In this document: positions 18,081 through 26,643 of the stretch, one piece after another | Position numbering within the stretch: the first letter of the stretch is position 1 | Layout: the number at the start of each line of letters is the position of its first letter | Source: JBFXAF01 sp050184585 | GTDB taxonomy: Bacteria; Pseudomonadota; Alphaproteobacteria; Rhizobiales; Rhizobiaceae | Reading direction: 5' to 3' | DNA length: 64,000 nt | NCBI GenBank assembly: GCA_050184585.1 | Contig: JBFXAF010000001.1 | Location: 124,001 to 188,000 of the forward strand | Notes under the pieces: model-generated | What the model was told of the DNA's origin: nothing | Databases searched by the model: none | Seen by the model: the letters and a program-made list of their open reading frames with translations, nothing else | Made by a program: the position numbers and the translations under genes

Positions 18081-19534
18081 GCCAGATTGTCCCCGATCAG
18101 GAATTGGAGCGCGCGGTCGAGCCTTATGTGGGGGAGCGTCAGCGTCAGCCCGTCGGCGCCTCGTTCGAGCCGTGGCGGCCGGAACCGTACGAAACGCAGC
18201 GACGCGGACTTGGCGTCGTCGCCGAAAGCGACGTCGGGCCGCTCGGGCAGGTCGCCGGGAAAAACCGCCGTTTCGGTTTCGCCGTCGAACGTCTCGCCGG
18301 CGATGGCCTCGCCGGCCAGCGGGGTGCCGATGATCACCGGCAGCGTCTCGCGCCCTCGCTTCACGGCGCCCTCGCGCGTCGCCCTGACGGCGGCCATCGC
18401 GAGCACGTCGACCTGGGCGCGGGAGAAGTTCGCACGTTTGATCGCCCGGTCGGCGAGCCGCCGGACGATGGATTGGAGCCGGTCGTGGCTCTCATGATGC
18501 AGGTGGTCTGCCTTCGTTGCCGCGATGAGGATGCGGTCGATGCGGCGAGAAAACAGGTCCGTCAGGAAGTTGCCGCCCCCAGCCCGGAAACAGGCCAGGA
18601 TTTCGGTCAGCGCCCGTTCGAGGTCGACAAGGGCGGCGGGCCCCGCGTTCAGGGCCTGCATGGCGTCGATGAGCACGATCTGGCGGTCGAGCCGCGTGAT
18701 GTGCTCGCGGAAGAACGGCTTCACGACATGCGATTTGTATGCCTCGAAGCGTCGCTCCATCATGGCGAGCATGGAACCGGATCGACCGTGGCGTTCACCG
18801 AGGCTGGGCAGGGGGGCGAAGGTCAAGGCCGGCGAGCCGTCGAGGTCACCGGGCATCAGAAAGCGCCCCGGCGGAAGGGTCGAGAGCGCGCGTCCGTCCT
18901 CCGTGCAGGCCTTGAGATAGGCGGTGAAACTCTCGGTGAGGCGGCGTGCCGTCATCTCGTCCGCCGGTCCGTTCGGGTCGATGCCGGCGCTGAGGCTCCG
19001 CCATGCATCGGAAAGGTCGGCCCGGACCGGGAGCTCGGCCATCTCGAACGCCTCGCGCGAGAAGGTCGCGTAGTCCTTGCCGAGCAGCGGCAGGTCGAGC
19101 AGCCACTCGCCGGGGTAGTCGACGATGTCCACCGAAAGCCTGCCGCTGGAGAACAGCCGCCCCCATGCGGAGGCGGATTCATACTCGATCGTGAGGCGCA
19201 TCTCGGAGATGGCCCTCGTCGAATCCGGCCATGTGCGGGCCGAGACCAGCGCATCCACGTGATCCTCGTACTGGAAGCGCGGAACGGCGTCGTCGGGCTG
19301 GTGCTCCAGGTAGGCGCGCGCGATCCTGCCGGTCTTGGCGGCGTCGAACAGGGGGAGCCGGCCGCCATGCACGATGTTGTGCACCATCGAGGAGATGAAA
19401 ACGGTCTTGCCCGCGCGCGACAGGCCGGTGACCCCAAGCCTGAGGGACGGCGACACGAGGCCCGCGGCGCGGCCGGCAAGAGTGTCGAGCGCGATCCTCG
19501 CCTCGTCGGTCAGGGTGGTGATTGCGTTCGCCAA
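18077..19534 (-). CDS. ycjX: YcjX-family P-loop NTPase
   Basis: A 485-residue predicted GTP/ATP-binding protein. The P-loop GLSRAGKT (about 37-44) is followed by the family hallmarks DYPGEWLLDLPLL and LIDAMQALNAG, and by TKADHL, an NKxD-like base-recognition motif. YcjX is stress-induced in E. coli, and structures show a dynamin-like or Ras-like NTPase, but its role is unresolved. It lies downstream of sixA and overlaps ycjF. Confidence 0.92.
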   Translation of the reverse strand: MANAITTLTDEARIALDTLAGRAAGLVSPSLRLGVTGLSRAGKTVFISSMVHNIVHGGRLPLFDAAKTGRIARAYLEHQPDDAVPRFQYEDHVDALVSARTWPDSTRAISEMRLTIEYESASAWGRLFSSGRLSVDIVDYPGEWLLDLPLLGKDYATFSREAFEMAELPVRADLSDAWRSLSAGIDPNGPADEMTARRLTESFTAYLKACTEDGRALSTLPPGRFLMPGDLDGSPALTFAPLPSLGERHGRSGSMLAMMERRFEAYKSHVVKPFFREHITRLDRQIVLIDAMQALNAGPAALVDLERALTEILACFRAGGGNFLTDLFSRRIDRILIAATKADHLHHESHDRLQSIVRRLADRAIKRANFSRAQVDVLAMAAVRATREGAVKRGRETLPVIIGTPLAGEAIAGETFDGETETAVFPGDLPERPDVAFGDDAKSASLRFVRFRPPRLERGADGLTLTLPHIRLDRALQFLIGDNLA

Positions 19535-19597
19535 GCAGGCATCCCGGTTAGCCCTGCCCGATATAGGCGAGGGGCGGGGGCATTGAAATGCCGCTTG

Positions 19598-20101
19598 TCA
19601 GCGGCTGGGTGGGACCAGCATCGCTTCCAGGTATCCTGTTCCAGGCGCGATCCCCGCCATTGGACCATCGAAGCGGATGACCGCCAGTCCCGCGGTCGGG
19701 AAGCCGGCGGCGATCATGTCGTTGGCGGCCGCATCGCCGTCGCCCGGAAGCGCGATTCCGACGTCCTCCATCATCGGATTGTGTCCGACGACAAGTACGG
19801 TTTCCGCGCCATCCGCCGACTGGATGAGTTCGAGATAGCCCCCCGCATCGGTTGCATAGAGCCCATCTAGGAAGCGGATGGTCGGAGTGGTCACGCTGCT
19901 GTTGACGCCATCGAGCGTTTCGCGGGCGCGAACGGCGCTCGAGCAAAGAACGAGGTCCGGCCGGTAGTTGGCACGCGCCATGACCGCGCCGATCGCCTCG
20001 GAATCTTGCCGTCCCGTCTCGTCGAGCGGGCGGTCGAAATCGCGCATTCCCGGAGCCGCCCACCCGGCTTTCGCGTGGCGCAGCAACAGCAGCCTGCTCA
20101 T
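19598..20101 (-). CDS. sixA: SixA-type histidine phosphatase
   Basis: Small cytosolic phosphatase of the histidine phosphatase (RHG) family, 167 residues. The catalytic R8-H9-A10 is in the N-terminal LLLLRHAKAGW, and the second His is in VVGHNPMM. E. coli SixA removes phosphate from Hpt proteins and PtsN-type proteins, which is notable given the orphan Hpt gene in this window. The ATG at 20101 has GGGAGG about 11 nt upstream and gives the expected N-terminus. Longer starts would add an unrelated Arg-rich stretch. It heads sixA-ycjX-ycjF. Confidence 0.9.
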   Translation of the reverse strand: MSRLLLLRHAKAGWAAPGMRDFDRPLDETGRQDSEAIGAVMARANYRPDLVLCSSAVRARETLDGVNSSVTTPTIRFLDGLYATDAGGYLELIQSADGAETVLVVGHNPMMEDVGIALPGDGDAAANDMIAAGFPTAGLAVIRFDGPMAGIAPGTGYLEAMLVPPSR

Positions 20102-20379
20102 TCCGGACGACACCTCCCGCCGCCGCGCCCTGAGGCGGCGCGGATGGACATGACCGTTTAGGAGTTTGCGCGACCGCGCGCAATGCCGCCCAGGGTAGCG
20201 CTTGATATCATTGCGTGAATCAACGTTGGTGCGATGCCTGCATTCGGCCGCTTTTGCCCGGCATCTGCGCTCCCGCACGGCTGTTAATCGCAAAGCTAAC
20301 AATTGCGTTACGGACGGATCGGGCGGCCTTGTGTGGCATTTGCCCCCCGAATATATAGGCGCGCAATCGAGGTTGTGGG

Positions 20380-20805
<426 letters not shown>

Positions 20806-20811
20806 CCGCGA

Positions 20812-21210
20812 CTATCCGACAAGGGCGGCGAGCATCATCAGAAGCCCTGCCCATCCCGCGAGCCACAACAGAGTCCTGACCGCATAGATGCCGGCGAGAT
20901 AAGCTGGCACGTAGGCCGCTCGCGAGAGGAGGAAGACCGCCGCGCCGGATGTCGCCAGCCGCGACGCGTCACCCATCAGGTGCAGCAGGATCGCCAGCGT
21001 CAGGAACACCGGCAGCGCCTCGAACATGTTGGCCAACGCCCGTTTCGCCCGTCGGCCGACAATCGAGAGCGGCGGCTGTTCATCGCGAGTTCCAAGGGCA
21101 AGGCTTAGCTTCGCGCCGAACCCGGATCCGCTCGAATAATAGCGCAGGAAGGCCGGCAGCAGGCACTGGACAACGAATAGCGCGAGCACGGCCAGGATCA
21201 GGCCTGTCAT
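20812..21210 (-). CDS. MAPEG-family membrane protein
   Basis: A 132-residue protein with four hydrophobic segments. It has the MAPEG-family pattern of a Leu-rich first helix, a loop containing RRAKRALANMFEALPVF (conserved Asn and Glu), and helices that pack as trimers. Eukaryotic members act on glutathione and eicosanoids; bacterial members are mostly uncharacterised. It converges with dksA, 6 bp apart, and lies 8 bp downstream of the FliO-like gene's end on the same strand. Confidence 0.85.
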   Translation of the reverse strand: MTGLILAVLALFVVQCLLPAFLRYYSSGSGFGAKLSLALGTRDEQPPLSIVGRRAKRALANMFEALPVFLTLAILLHLMGDASRLATSGAAVFLLSRAAYVPAYLAGIYAVRTLLWLAGWAGLLMMLAALVG

Positions 21211-21218
21211 GCGGTTCG

Positions 21219-21953
21219 CTACTTGCGTTTGCCGGCGGTAAGCTCGCCAAGCAACTTGTTCATCTCATCCTCGAGCGTGACCTCGACCTTGGCGGGCTTC
21301 TTCGCCTTGGGGTCGAGCGAGACGTTGAGTTCGTCGACGAGCGCCCTGTCGAGATCGGTCGGGCGGACCGGCGCGGCGGCCTTCCCCGTCTGGAGGTCAC
21401 GCGGCAGATAGGTATCGCGCGTCGTCTCGCCCAGGGTGGGTTCCGGCCTCGGGGGCGGAGCCGGTCGCGGCGCGGGCGCTCGCGCGGGTGGCGGCGCTTC
21501 GGTCACACGCGGCGCGGCGTAGCGCTGCTCCGGTTGTCTGGCGACGGGAGCGGGGCGGGGAGCCTGCGGCCGAGGCGCGGGCTCGGCAGCTCGCGGCGCC
21601 TGAGGTGGGGGCGCTGGCTCATAGCCCGGCTCCGATGGCGCCCTGCGCGGCTGCTGCCCGAGGCGGATGTGTTGTTCGACGACGACATCGGTCGGCCCGC
21701 CTATGAGGATCAGGTGCTCGACATCGTCGCGGCGCACGAGAACCAGTCGGCGATGGCTGTCGACCGCCGTGGCGTCCATCACGGCCAGCCGCGTCTTGCG
21801 GTTGCGCCCCCCCGCGACGAAGGTGCCGAACGTCATCGAGCGCACGACACGGAGCACCACCAGGGCGATGACGAGGATGAAGAGGGCGAGAAGCGTCCAC
21901 AACACCGCCGAGATGAACTGCGTGCCGGCCACGTCCTCCAGCCATGTCAGCAT
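21219..21953 (-). CDS. FliO-like membrane protein with Pro-rich tail
   Basis: A 244-residue protein. One transmembrane helix (about 17-39) is followed by a small beta domain (TFGTFVAGGRNRKTRLAVMDATAVDSHRRLVLVRRDDVEHLILIGGP) that resembles the FliO/YscJ-associated flagellar export domain. A long Pro/Ala/Arg-rich disordered stretch (about 110-190) leads to a C-terminal Lys-rich helix. No other flagellar gene is nearby. It lies divergent from cckA, so its role may not be flagellar. The domain assignment is from pattern only. Confidence 0.65.
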   Translation of the reverse strand: MLTWLEDVAGTQFISAVLWTLLALFILVIALVVLRVVRSMTFGTFVAGGRNRKTRLAVMDATAVDSHRRLVLVRRDDVEHLILIGGPTDVVVEQHIRLGQQPRRAPSEPGYEPAPPPQAPRAAEPAPRPQAPRPAPVARQPEQRYAAPRVTEAPPPARAPAPRPAPPPRPEPTLGETTRDTYLPRDLQTGKAAAPVRPTDLDRALVDELNVSLDPKAKKPAKVEVTLEDEMNKLLGELTAGKRK

Positions 21954-22114
21954 CGCACTCTCCCGCCTCGTTCGGGCGCGACACTAGACCGCCGCCCGCC
22001 GCGACGGCAAGCCGGGCTCGGCATCCATCAACCATTGGATGAAGCGTCCCGGCCCAGCCGGCGCAGGTCGGCTTCGGCCATGCCGGCCAAAACCCTTTCG
22101 CAGCCGGGGAGAAT

Positions 22115-24793
22115 GTGATTCAACCGGCTCGGGCGGGGACCGCACGGCTGGGGGATTCGGTGCAGGATCGCAACGCGAACACGGGCCGCAACGATTTCTA
22201 TCCGACGCCGATCGTGGACCAGAGCCTTCGGCCCGGTGCGATCACGCGCCTGATCGTCTTCGTCATCGTCCTGACCGGCGCGGCGATCGTCTTCGCCATT
22301 TTCCGCGAACGGCTGGGTGACCCGTTTCTTCTCGGCATGCTTGGCGTGCTGGCGATGATCGGGGTCGGCTATCTCTTCGCCACCGCGATCGGGTTCCTTC
22401 AGTTCGCACCACGCTCGACGACTGACGAACTCTCGAAGGCCTTTGTCGATTCGATGAATCGCGGCCTGCTTGTCACCGACACCAAAGGCAGGATCATCTA
22501 CGCCAACCGCGCCTATGCGGAGCTCACCGGCGCGACGACGGCCGAGAAGGTGACGACGGTCGAGAGCCTGCTCTCCGACATTCCCGAAGCCTCGCCGACC
22601 GCCAACAGGCTTTCCACCGCACTCAGGGACGGACAATCCGCCGACGCGGAGTTTCGGCTCGCCCGGCCGATACGAGCGGTCGGGGAGGAGGGCGCCAGAT
22701 GGTACCGCGTGCGGGCGCGACTGTTTGCGGTGCCGGGCCACAGAGTGCCTCTCCATGCGTGGCAGATCGCCGACATCTCGGTCGAGCGCGCCGAACAGGA
22801 GCGGTTCTTTCTCGACCTGCAGAAGGCGATCGACCATCTCGACCATGCTCCCGCGGGCTTCTTTTCGGCCGATCCCGATGGCCGCATCACCTACATCAAC
22901 GCCACGCTCGCGGAATGGCTGGGCATCGACCTTGCCGCCTTTTCGCCGGGCGGTGTGTCGCTCGGCGAGATTGTCGCCGGTGACGGCATTGCCCTGGTCC
23001 GCTCCGTCAAGGCCGACCCGGGCACGACGCGAAACGCCGTGATCGACCTCGACCTGTCGACCGCGAACGGGCAGGCGTTGCCGGTGCGCTTCATGCACCG
23101 CGTGACCGCGACCCGGGAAGGCGCGCCCGGTCCGTCGCGCACGATCGTGCTGAACCGCAACGAGGGCGAGGATTCGTCTGCAGCGCTGCGCGCGGCCGAA
23201 GTCCGCTTCACCCGCTTCTTCAATTCGACGCCGATGGCGATCGCGGGCGTCGACCGGAGTGGGCGCATCCTGCGCACCAACGCGCCGTTCGTGTCACTGT
23301 TCTCGACCGTCGTCGACCGCGACTCCGTCGACCGCCGCATCCGCTTCGACGCCGTAATTCACGAACGCGACCGCGCAACCTTCATGGCCGCGCTCGACCG
23401 CGCCGCGGCGCGCCAGGCCGACATCGCGCCGATCGATACGGTTCTGCCCGGCGACGACAGCCGGCACATGCGATTCTACGTCAACGCCATCGCCGACGGC
23501 GCGGGAGGTGAGAACGCGGAGGAGGCCGCGATCGTCTACGCGGTCGAAACGACCGAGCAGAAGGCGATGGAAAGCCAGATGGCCCAGAGCCAGAAGATGC
23601 AGGCTGTCGGCCAGCTCGCCGGAGGCATCGCCCACGACTTCAACAACGTCCTGACCGCCATCATCATGGCGTCCGACCTCTTGCTCGCCAACCACCGGCC
23701 GTCCGACCCTTCGTTCCCCGACATCATGAACATCAAGCAGAACGCCAACCGCGCGGCGTCGCTTGTCCGTCAGCTCCTGGCCTTCTCGCGCAAGCAGACG
23801 CTGAGGCCCGAGGTGCTCAATCTCACGGATGTGCTGGCCGATCTGCGCATGCTTCTTTCCCGGCTGGTCGGCTCCGAAATTGCGCTCAAGGTGGAGCATG
23901 GGCGTGACCTGTGGCCGGTAAAGGCCGACCTCGGACAGTTCGAGCAGGTGATCGTCAATCTCGCCGTCAACGCAAGGGACGCCATGCCGGATGGCGGCGC
24001 CCTCACGGTGCGGACGCGAAACCTCGCGGAGGTCGAGGCCAAAGCCCTGCCTTACCGCGAATTCACACCGGCCGACTACGTGCTGATCGAGGTGGAGGAT
24101 ACCGGCAGTGGTATCTCCCCCGAGCACATCAAGAAGATATTCGAACCGTTCTTCACCACCAAGGATGTCGGCAAGGGTACCGGCCTCGGGCTCTCGATGG
24201 TCTATGGCATTATCAAGCAGACCGGAGGTTACATCTATTGCGAGTCCGAGATGGGCAAGGGGGCGACCTTCTCCATCTTCCTCCCGCGTCACGTTCCCGA
24301 GGCCGTGGTCGCGCCGACTGCGGGGGTCGCGGCGGCGGCCGGTGACGACGGCTGGTCGAAGCCGGCCGAACAGGCCAGGCCCGCCGAAGGCCGCCCGGCC
24401 GAGCAGATGCAGGACCTTTCAGGCTCTGCCACCGTCCTGCTGGTCGAGGACGAGGATGCCGTGCGCATGGGCGGCATGCGCGCGCTCAAATCGCGTGGCT
24501 ATACCGTCCACGAGGCGTCGTCGGGCGTTGAGGCACTGGAAGTCTTCGACCAGCTTGAAGGCAAGATCGACATCGTGGTGTCCGACGTCGTGATGCCGGA
24601 GATGGACGGACCGACCCTGCTCGGCGAACTTCGCCAGCGTCGGCCCGACATCAAGTTCATCTTCGTGTCCGGCTACGCCGAGGACGCCTTCGCCAAGAAC
24701 CTGCCGGCCGACGCGAAATTCGGCTTCCTGCCGAAACCCTTCTCGCTGAAGCAGCTTGCGACGGTCGTCAAGGAGCGACTCGAGGCCCCGTGA
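22115..24793 (+). CDS. cckA: CckA hybrid sensor histidine kinase (cell-cycle phosphorelay)
   Basis: Membrane kinase/phosphatase that feeds phosphate through ChpT to CtrA and CpdR in alphaproteobacteria. Two transmembrane helices (about 43-63 and 69-91) are followed by PAS domains (about 105-210, 225-345 and a third to about 480). The kinase core has the phosphoacceptor His507 in GGIAHDFNN, then an HATPase with the N-box (VNLAVNARDAMP) and G boxes. A C-terminal receiver domain has Asp824 (SDVVMPEMDG). The start is uncertain: GTG at 22115 (GGGGAG 3 nt upstream) or GTG at 22160 (GGGGG 5 nt upstream, perhaps better). 892 or 877 residues. Confidence 0.95.
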   Translation: MIQPARAGTARLGDSVQDRNANTGRNDFYPTPIVDQSLRPGAITRLIVFVIVLTGAAIVFAIFRERLGDPFLLGMLGVLAMIGVGYLFATAIGFLQFAPRSTTDELSKAFVDSMNRGLLVTDTKGRIIYANRAYAELTGATTAEKVTTVESLLSDIPEASPTANRLSTALRDGQSADAEFRLARPIRAVGEEGARWYRVRARLFAVPGHRVPLHAWQIADISVERAEQERFFLDLQKAIDHLDHAPAGFFSADPDGRITYINATLAEWLGIDLAAFSPGGVSLGEIVAGDGIALVRSVKADPGTTRNAVIDLDLSTANGQALPVRFMHRVTATREGAPGPSRTIVLNRNEGEDSSAALRAAEVRFTRFFNSTPMAIAGVDRSGRILRTNAPFVSLFSTVVDRDSVDRRIRFDAVIHERDRATFMAALDRAAARQADIAPIDTVLPGDDSRHMRFYVNAIADGAGGENAEEAAIVYAVETTEQKAMESQMAQSQKMQAVGQLAGGIAHDFNNVLTAIIMASDLLLANHRPSDPSFPDIMNIKQNANRAASLVRQLLAFSRKQTLRPEVLNLTDVLADLRMLLSRLVGSEIALKVEHGRDLWPVKADLGQFEQVIVNLAVNARDAMPDGGALTVRTRNLAEVEAKALPYREFTPADYVLIEVEDTGSGISPEHIKKIFEPFFTTKDVGKGTGLGLSMVYGIIKQTGGYIYCESEMGKGATFSIFLPRHVPEAVVAPTAGVAAAAGDDGWSKPAEQARPAEGRPAEQMQDLSGSATVLLVEDEDAVRMGGMRALKSRGYTVHEASSGVEALEVFDQLEGKIDIVVSDVVMPEMDGPTLLGELRQRRPDIKFIFVSGYAEDAFAKNLPADAKFGFLPKPFSLKQLATVVKERLEAP

Positions 24794-25259
24794 GCGCCGG
24801 CTGACGGCCGGCCTTCGGGGCGGGGCGCCGCGATACCCCGATCGGCAATTCTCAATGATCGACCCGAAGTCGACGCTCGGGCACTCTCCATGATGTCGCC
24901 CGGCGCCTCGGCGCTGGCCCGCTTCGTTGTGGGCAGCTCGATTGCCTCGCCAGGGTCGGTCGGTTGAACCGCCCCGCTGGCCAAGTTGGTTGCGCGATCA
25001 CGCCAGCGCGACCTCTTCGCACCGAGACTGGTCAAAAGTTATGCATATTTGCGCAATGCTTATATTTTGATCAGCATGATGTTGCGGTGCGTAAAGAATC
25101 CTCATCGGCCCGTGAGCGGCGCGAGGTTCTTGCGCTAAGAAGCAGCAATAAATCATTGTAAAGTAATGGTAAAAGCAGAAATATCGGAACCGTTTCAATA
25201 TCTGGCACGCCGGTTGCTTCGCTTGTTGCGGTGCAAACAAAGCCGCTCGGAGGTGTGCA
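24794..25259 (+). other. 466-bp regulatory gap upstream of urtA
   Basis: The gap has no convincing gene. Its first half is GC-rich. From about 25020 it becomes markedly AT-rich, as expected for a promoter/enhancer region. It contains the sigma-54 promoter described separately. An inverted motif GCAT-N9-ATGC at 25043-25059, centred on TTGCGCAA, could be an activator site (NtrC would be expected for urea uptake). That assignment is an inference. Confidence 0.6.
25203..25218 (+). promoter_or_regulatory. sigma-54 (-24/-12) promoter of the urea transporter operon
   Basis: TGGCAC (25203-25208), five bases, then TTGCTT (25214-25219). The invariant GG and GC are ten bases apart, as required for sigma-54. 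It lies about 40 bp before the urtA ATG and downstream of an AT-rich stretch. This is a near-perfect match to the consensus and fits nitrogen-limitation control (NtrC/RpoN) of urea uptake. Confidence 0.85.
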
Positions 25260-26564
25260 ATGAAGGGGAATTTCGCGTCTGTAATACGGTATGTGTCCGC
25301 GGTCGCCGTCGCGACGGGCATTAGCTTCGCCTCGCCGGCGTGGTCGCAGGACGATACGATCAAGGTTGGCGTGCTCCATTCGCTGTCGGGAACGATGGCG
25401 ATCTCGGAGACCACGCTGAAGGATACGATGCTGTTCCTCATTGAGGAGCAGAACAAGAAGGGCGGCCTCCTCGGCAAGAAGCTCGAGGCCGTCGTCGTCG
25501 ACCCCGCCTCCGACTGGCCGCTCTTCGCCGAGAAGGCGCGCGAGCTGATCTCAGTCAACAAGGTCGCCGCCGTGTTCGGCTGCTGGACCTCGGTGTCGCG
25601 CAAGTCCGTGCTGCCGGTTTTCGAGGAATTGAACTCGCTGCTGTTCTACCCGGTCCAGTACGAAGGCGAGGAAAGCCAGCGCAACGTGTTCTACACGGGC
25701 GCCGCCCCGAACCAGCAGGCCATCCCGGCCGTTGACTACCTGATGAACGACGAAGGCGTCGAGCGCTGGGTGCTCGCCGGCACCGACTACGTCTATCCGC
25801 AGACGACCAACAAGATTCTCCAGGCCTATCTCGAGTCCAAGGGTGTGGCGAAAGAGGACATCATGATCAACTACACGCCGTTCGGGCACTCCGACTGGCA
25901 GACGATCGTGACCGATATCAAGAACTTCGGTTCTGCCGGAAAGAAGACCGCCGTCGTGTCGACCATCAACGGCGACGCCAACGTTCCCTTCTACAAGGAA
26001 CTCGGCAACCAGGGCATCAAGGCCGAGGACATCCCGGTCGTCGCCTTCTCGGTCGGCGAGGAGGAACTGGCGGGTCTCGACACCACTCCGCTGGTCGGCC
26101 ATCTGACGGCCTGGAACTACTTCCAGTCGGTCGATACGCCTGAGAACGCCGCGTTCATCGAGTCCTGGCGCGCGTTCATAAAGAACGACAAGCGCGTCAC
26201 CAACGACCCGATGGAAGCCCATGTGATCGGATTCAACATGTGGGTCGAGGCGGTCGAGAAGGCGGGATCCACCGATCCGGATGCGGTCATCGACGCCATC
26301 ATCGGCGTTTCGGTGCCGAATCTGACCGGCGGCTATTCGACCATGATGCCGAACCACCACATCACCAAGCCCGTGCTGATCGGAGAAATCCAGGCCGACG
26401 GCCAGATGGAGACCGTGTGGGAGACCTCCGGTCTGGTTGTCGGCGACGAGTGGTCCGACTACCTGCCCGACTCGAAGGACCTGATCGCCGACTGGCGCGC
26501 TCCGCTCTCCTGCGGAAACTTCAACGTCGCCACCGGCAAGTGCGGCGGCAAGGGCGTCAACTGA
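25260..26564 (+). CDS. urtA: urea ABC transporter, periplasmic substrate-binding protein
   Basis: Periplasmic receptor that delivers urea (or short amides) to UrtBC. The protein has 434 residues with a signal peptide (about 1-30, cleaved after AWSQ). The mature part starts DDTIKVGVLHSLSGTMAISETTLKD, the hallmark of the UrtA/FmdD group of type I periplasmic binding proteins. It continues with VFGCWTSVSRKSVLPVFEELN and HHITKPVLIGEIQADGQ. GGAGGTGTGC precedes the ATG. It is the first gene of urtABCDE and is followed by a strong hairpin. Confidence 0.96.
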   Translation: MKGNFASVIRYVSAVAVATGISFASPAWSQDDTIKVGVLHSLSGTMAISETTLKDTMLFLIEEQNKKGGLLGKKLEAVVVDPASDWPLFAEKARELISVNKVAAVFGCWTSVSRKSVLPVFEELNSLLFYPVQYEGEESQRNVFYTGAAPNQQAIPAVDYLMNDEGVERWVLAGTDYVYPQTTNKILQAYLESKGVAKEDIMINYTPFGHSDWQTIVTDIKNFGSAGKKTAVVSTINGDANVPFYKELGNQGIKAEDIPVVAFSVGEEELAGLDTTPLVGHLTAWNYFQSVDTPENAAFIESWRAFIKNDKRVTNDPMEAHVIGFNMWVEAVEKAGSTDPDAVIDAIIGVSVPNLTGGYSTMMPNHHITKPVLIGEIQADGQMETVWETSGLVVGDEWSDYLPDSKDLIADWRAPLSCGNFNVATGKCGGKGVN

Positions 26565-26588
26565 TCGCCGTCACGGTTTGACCGCGAC

Positions 26589-26622
26589 GCCTCCGGGCGG
26601 GCTCCTCCTCCCGCCCGGAGGC
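26589..26622 (+). other. 13-bp perfect stem-loop between urtA and urtB
   Basis: GCCTCCGGGCGGG (26589-26601) pairs perfectly with CCCGCCCGGAGGC (26610-26622) around an 8-nt C/T loop. No U tract follows. Its place just after the binding-protein gene fits an mRNA-stabilising or partial-terminator element that raises urtA expression over the membrane and ATPase genes. Confidence 0.75.
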
Positions 26623-26643
26623 CCTGAAGGAAAAGTGCCGCCG

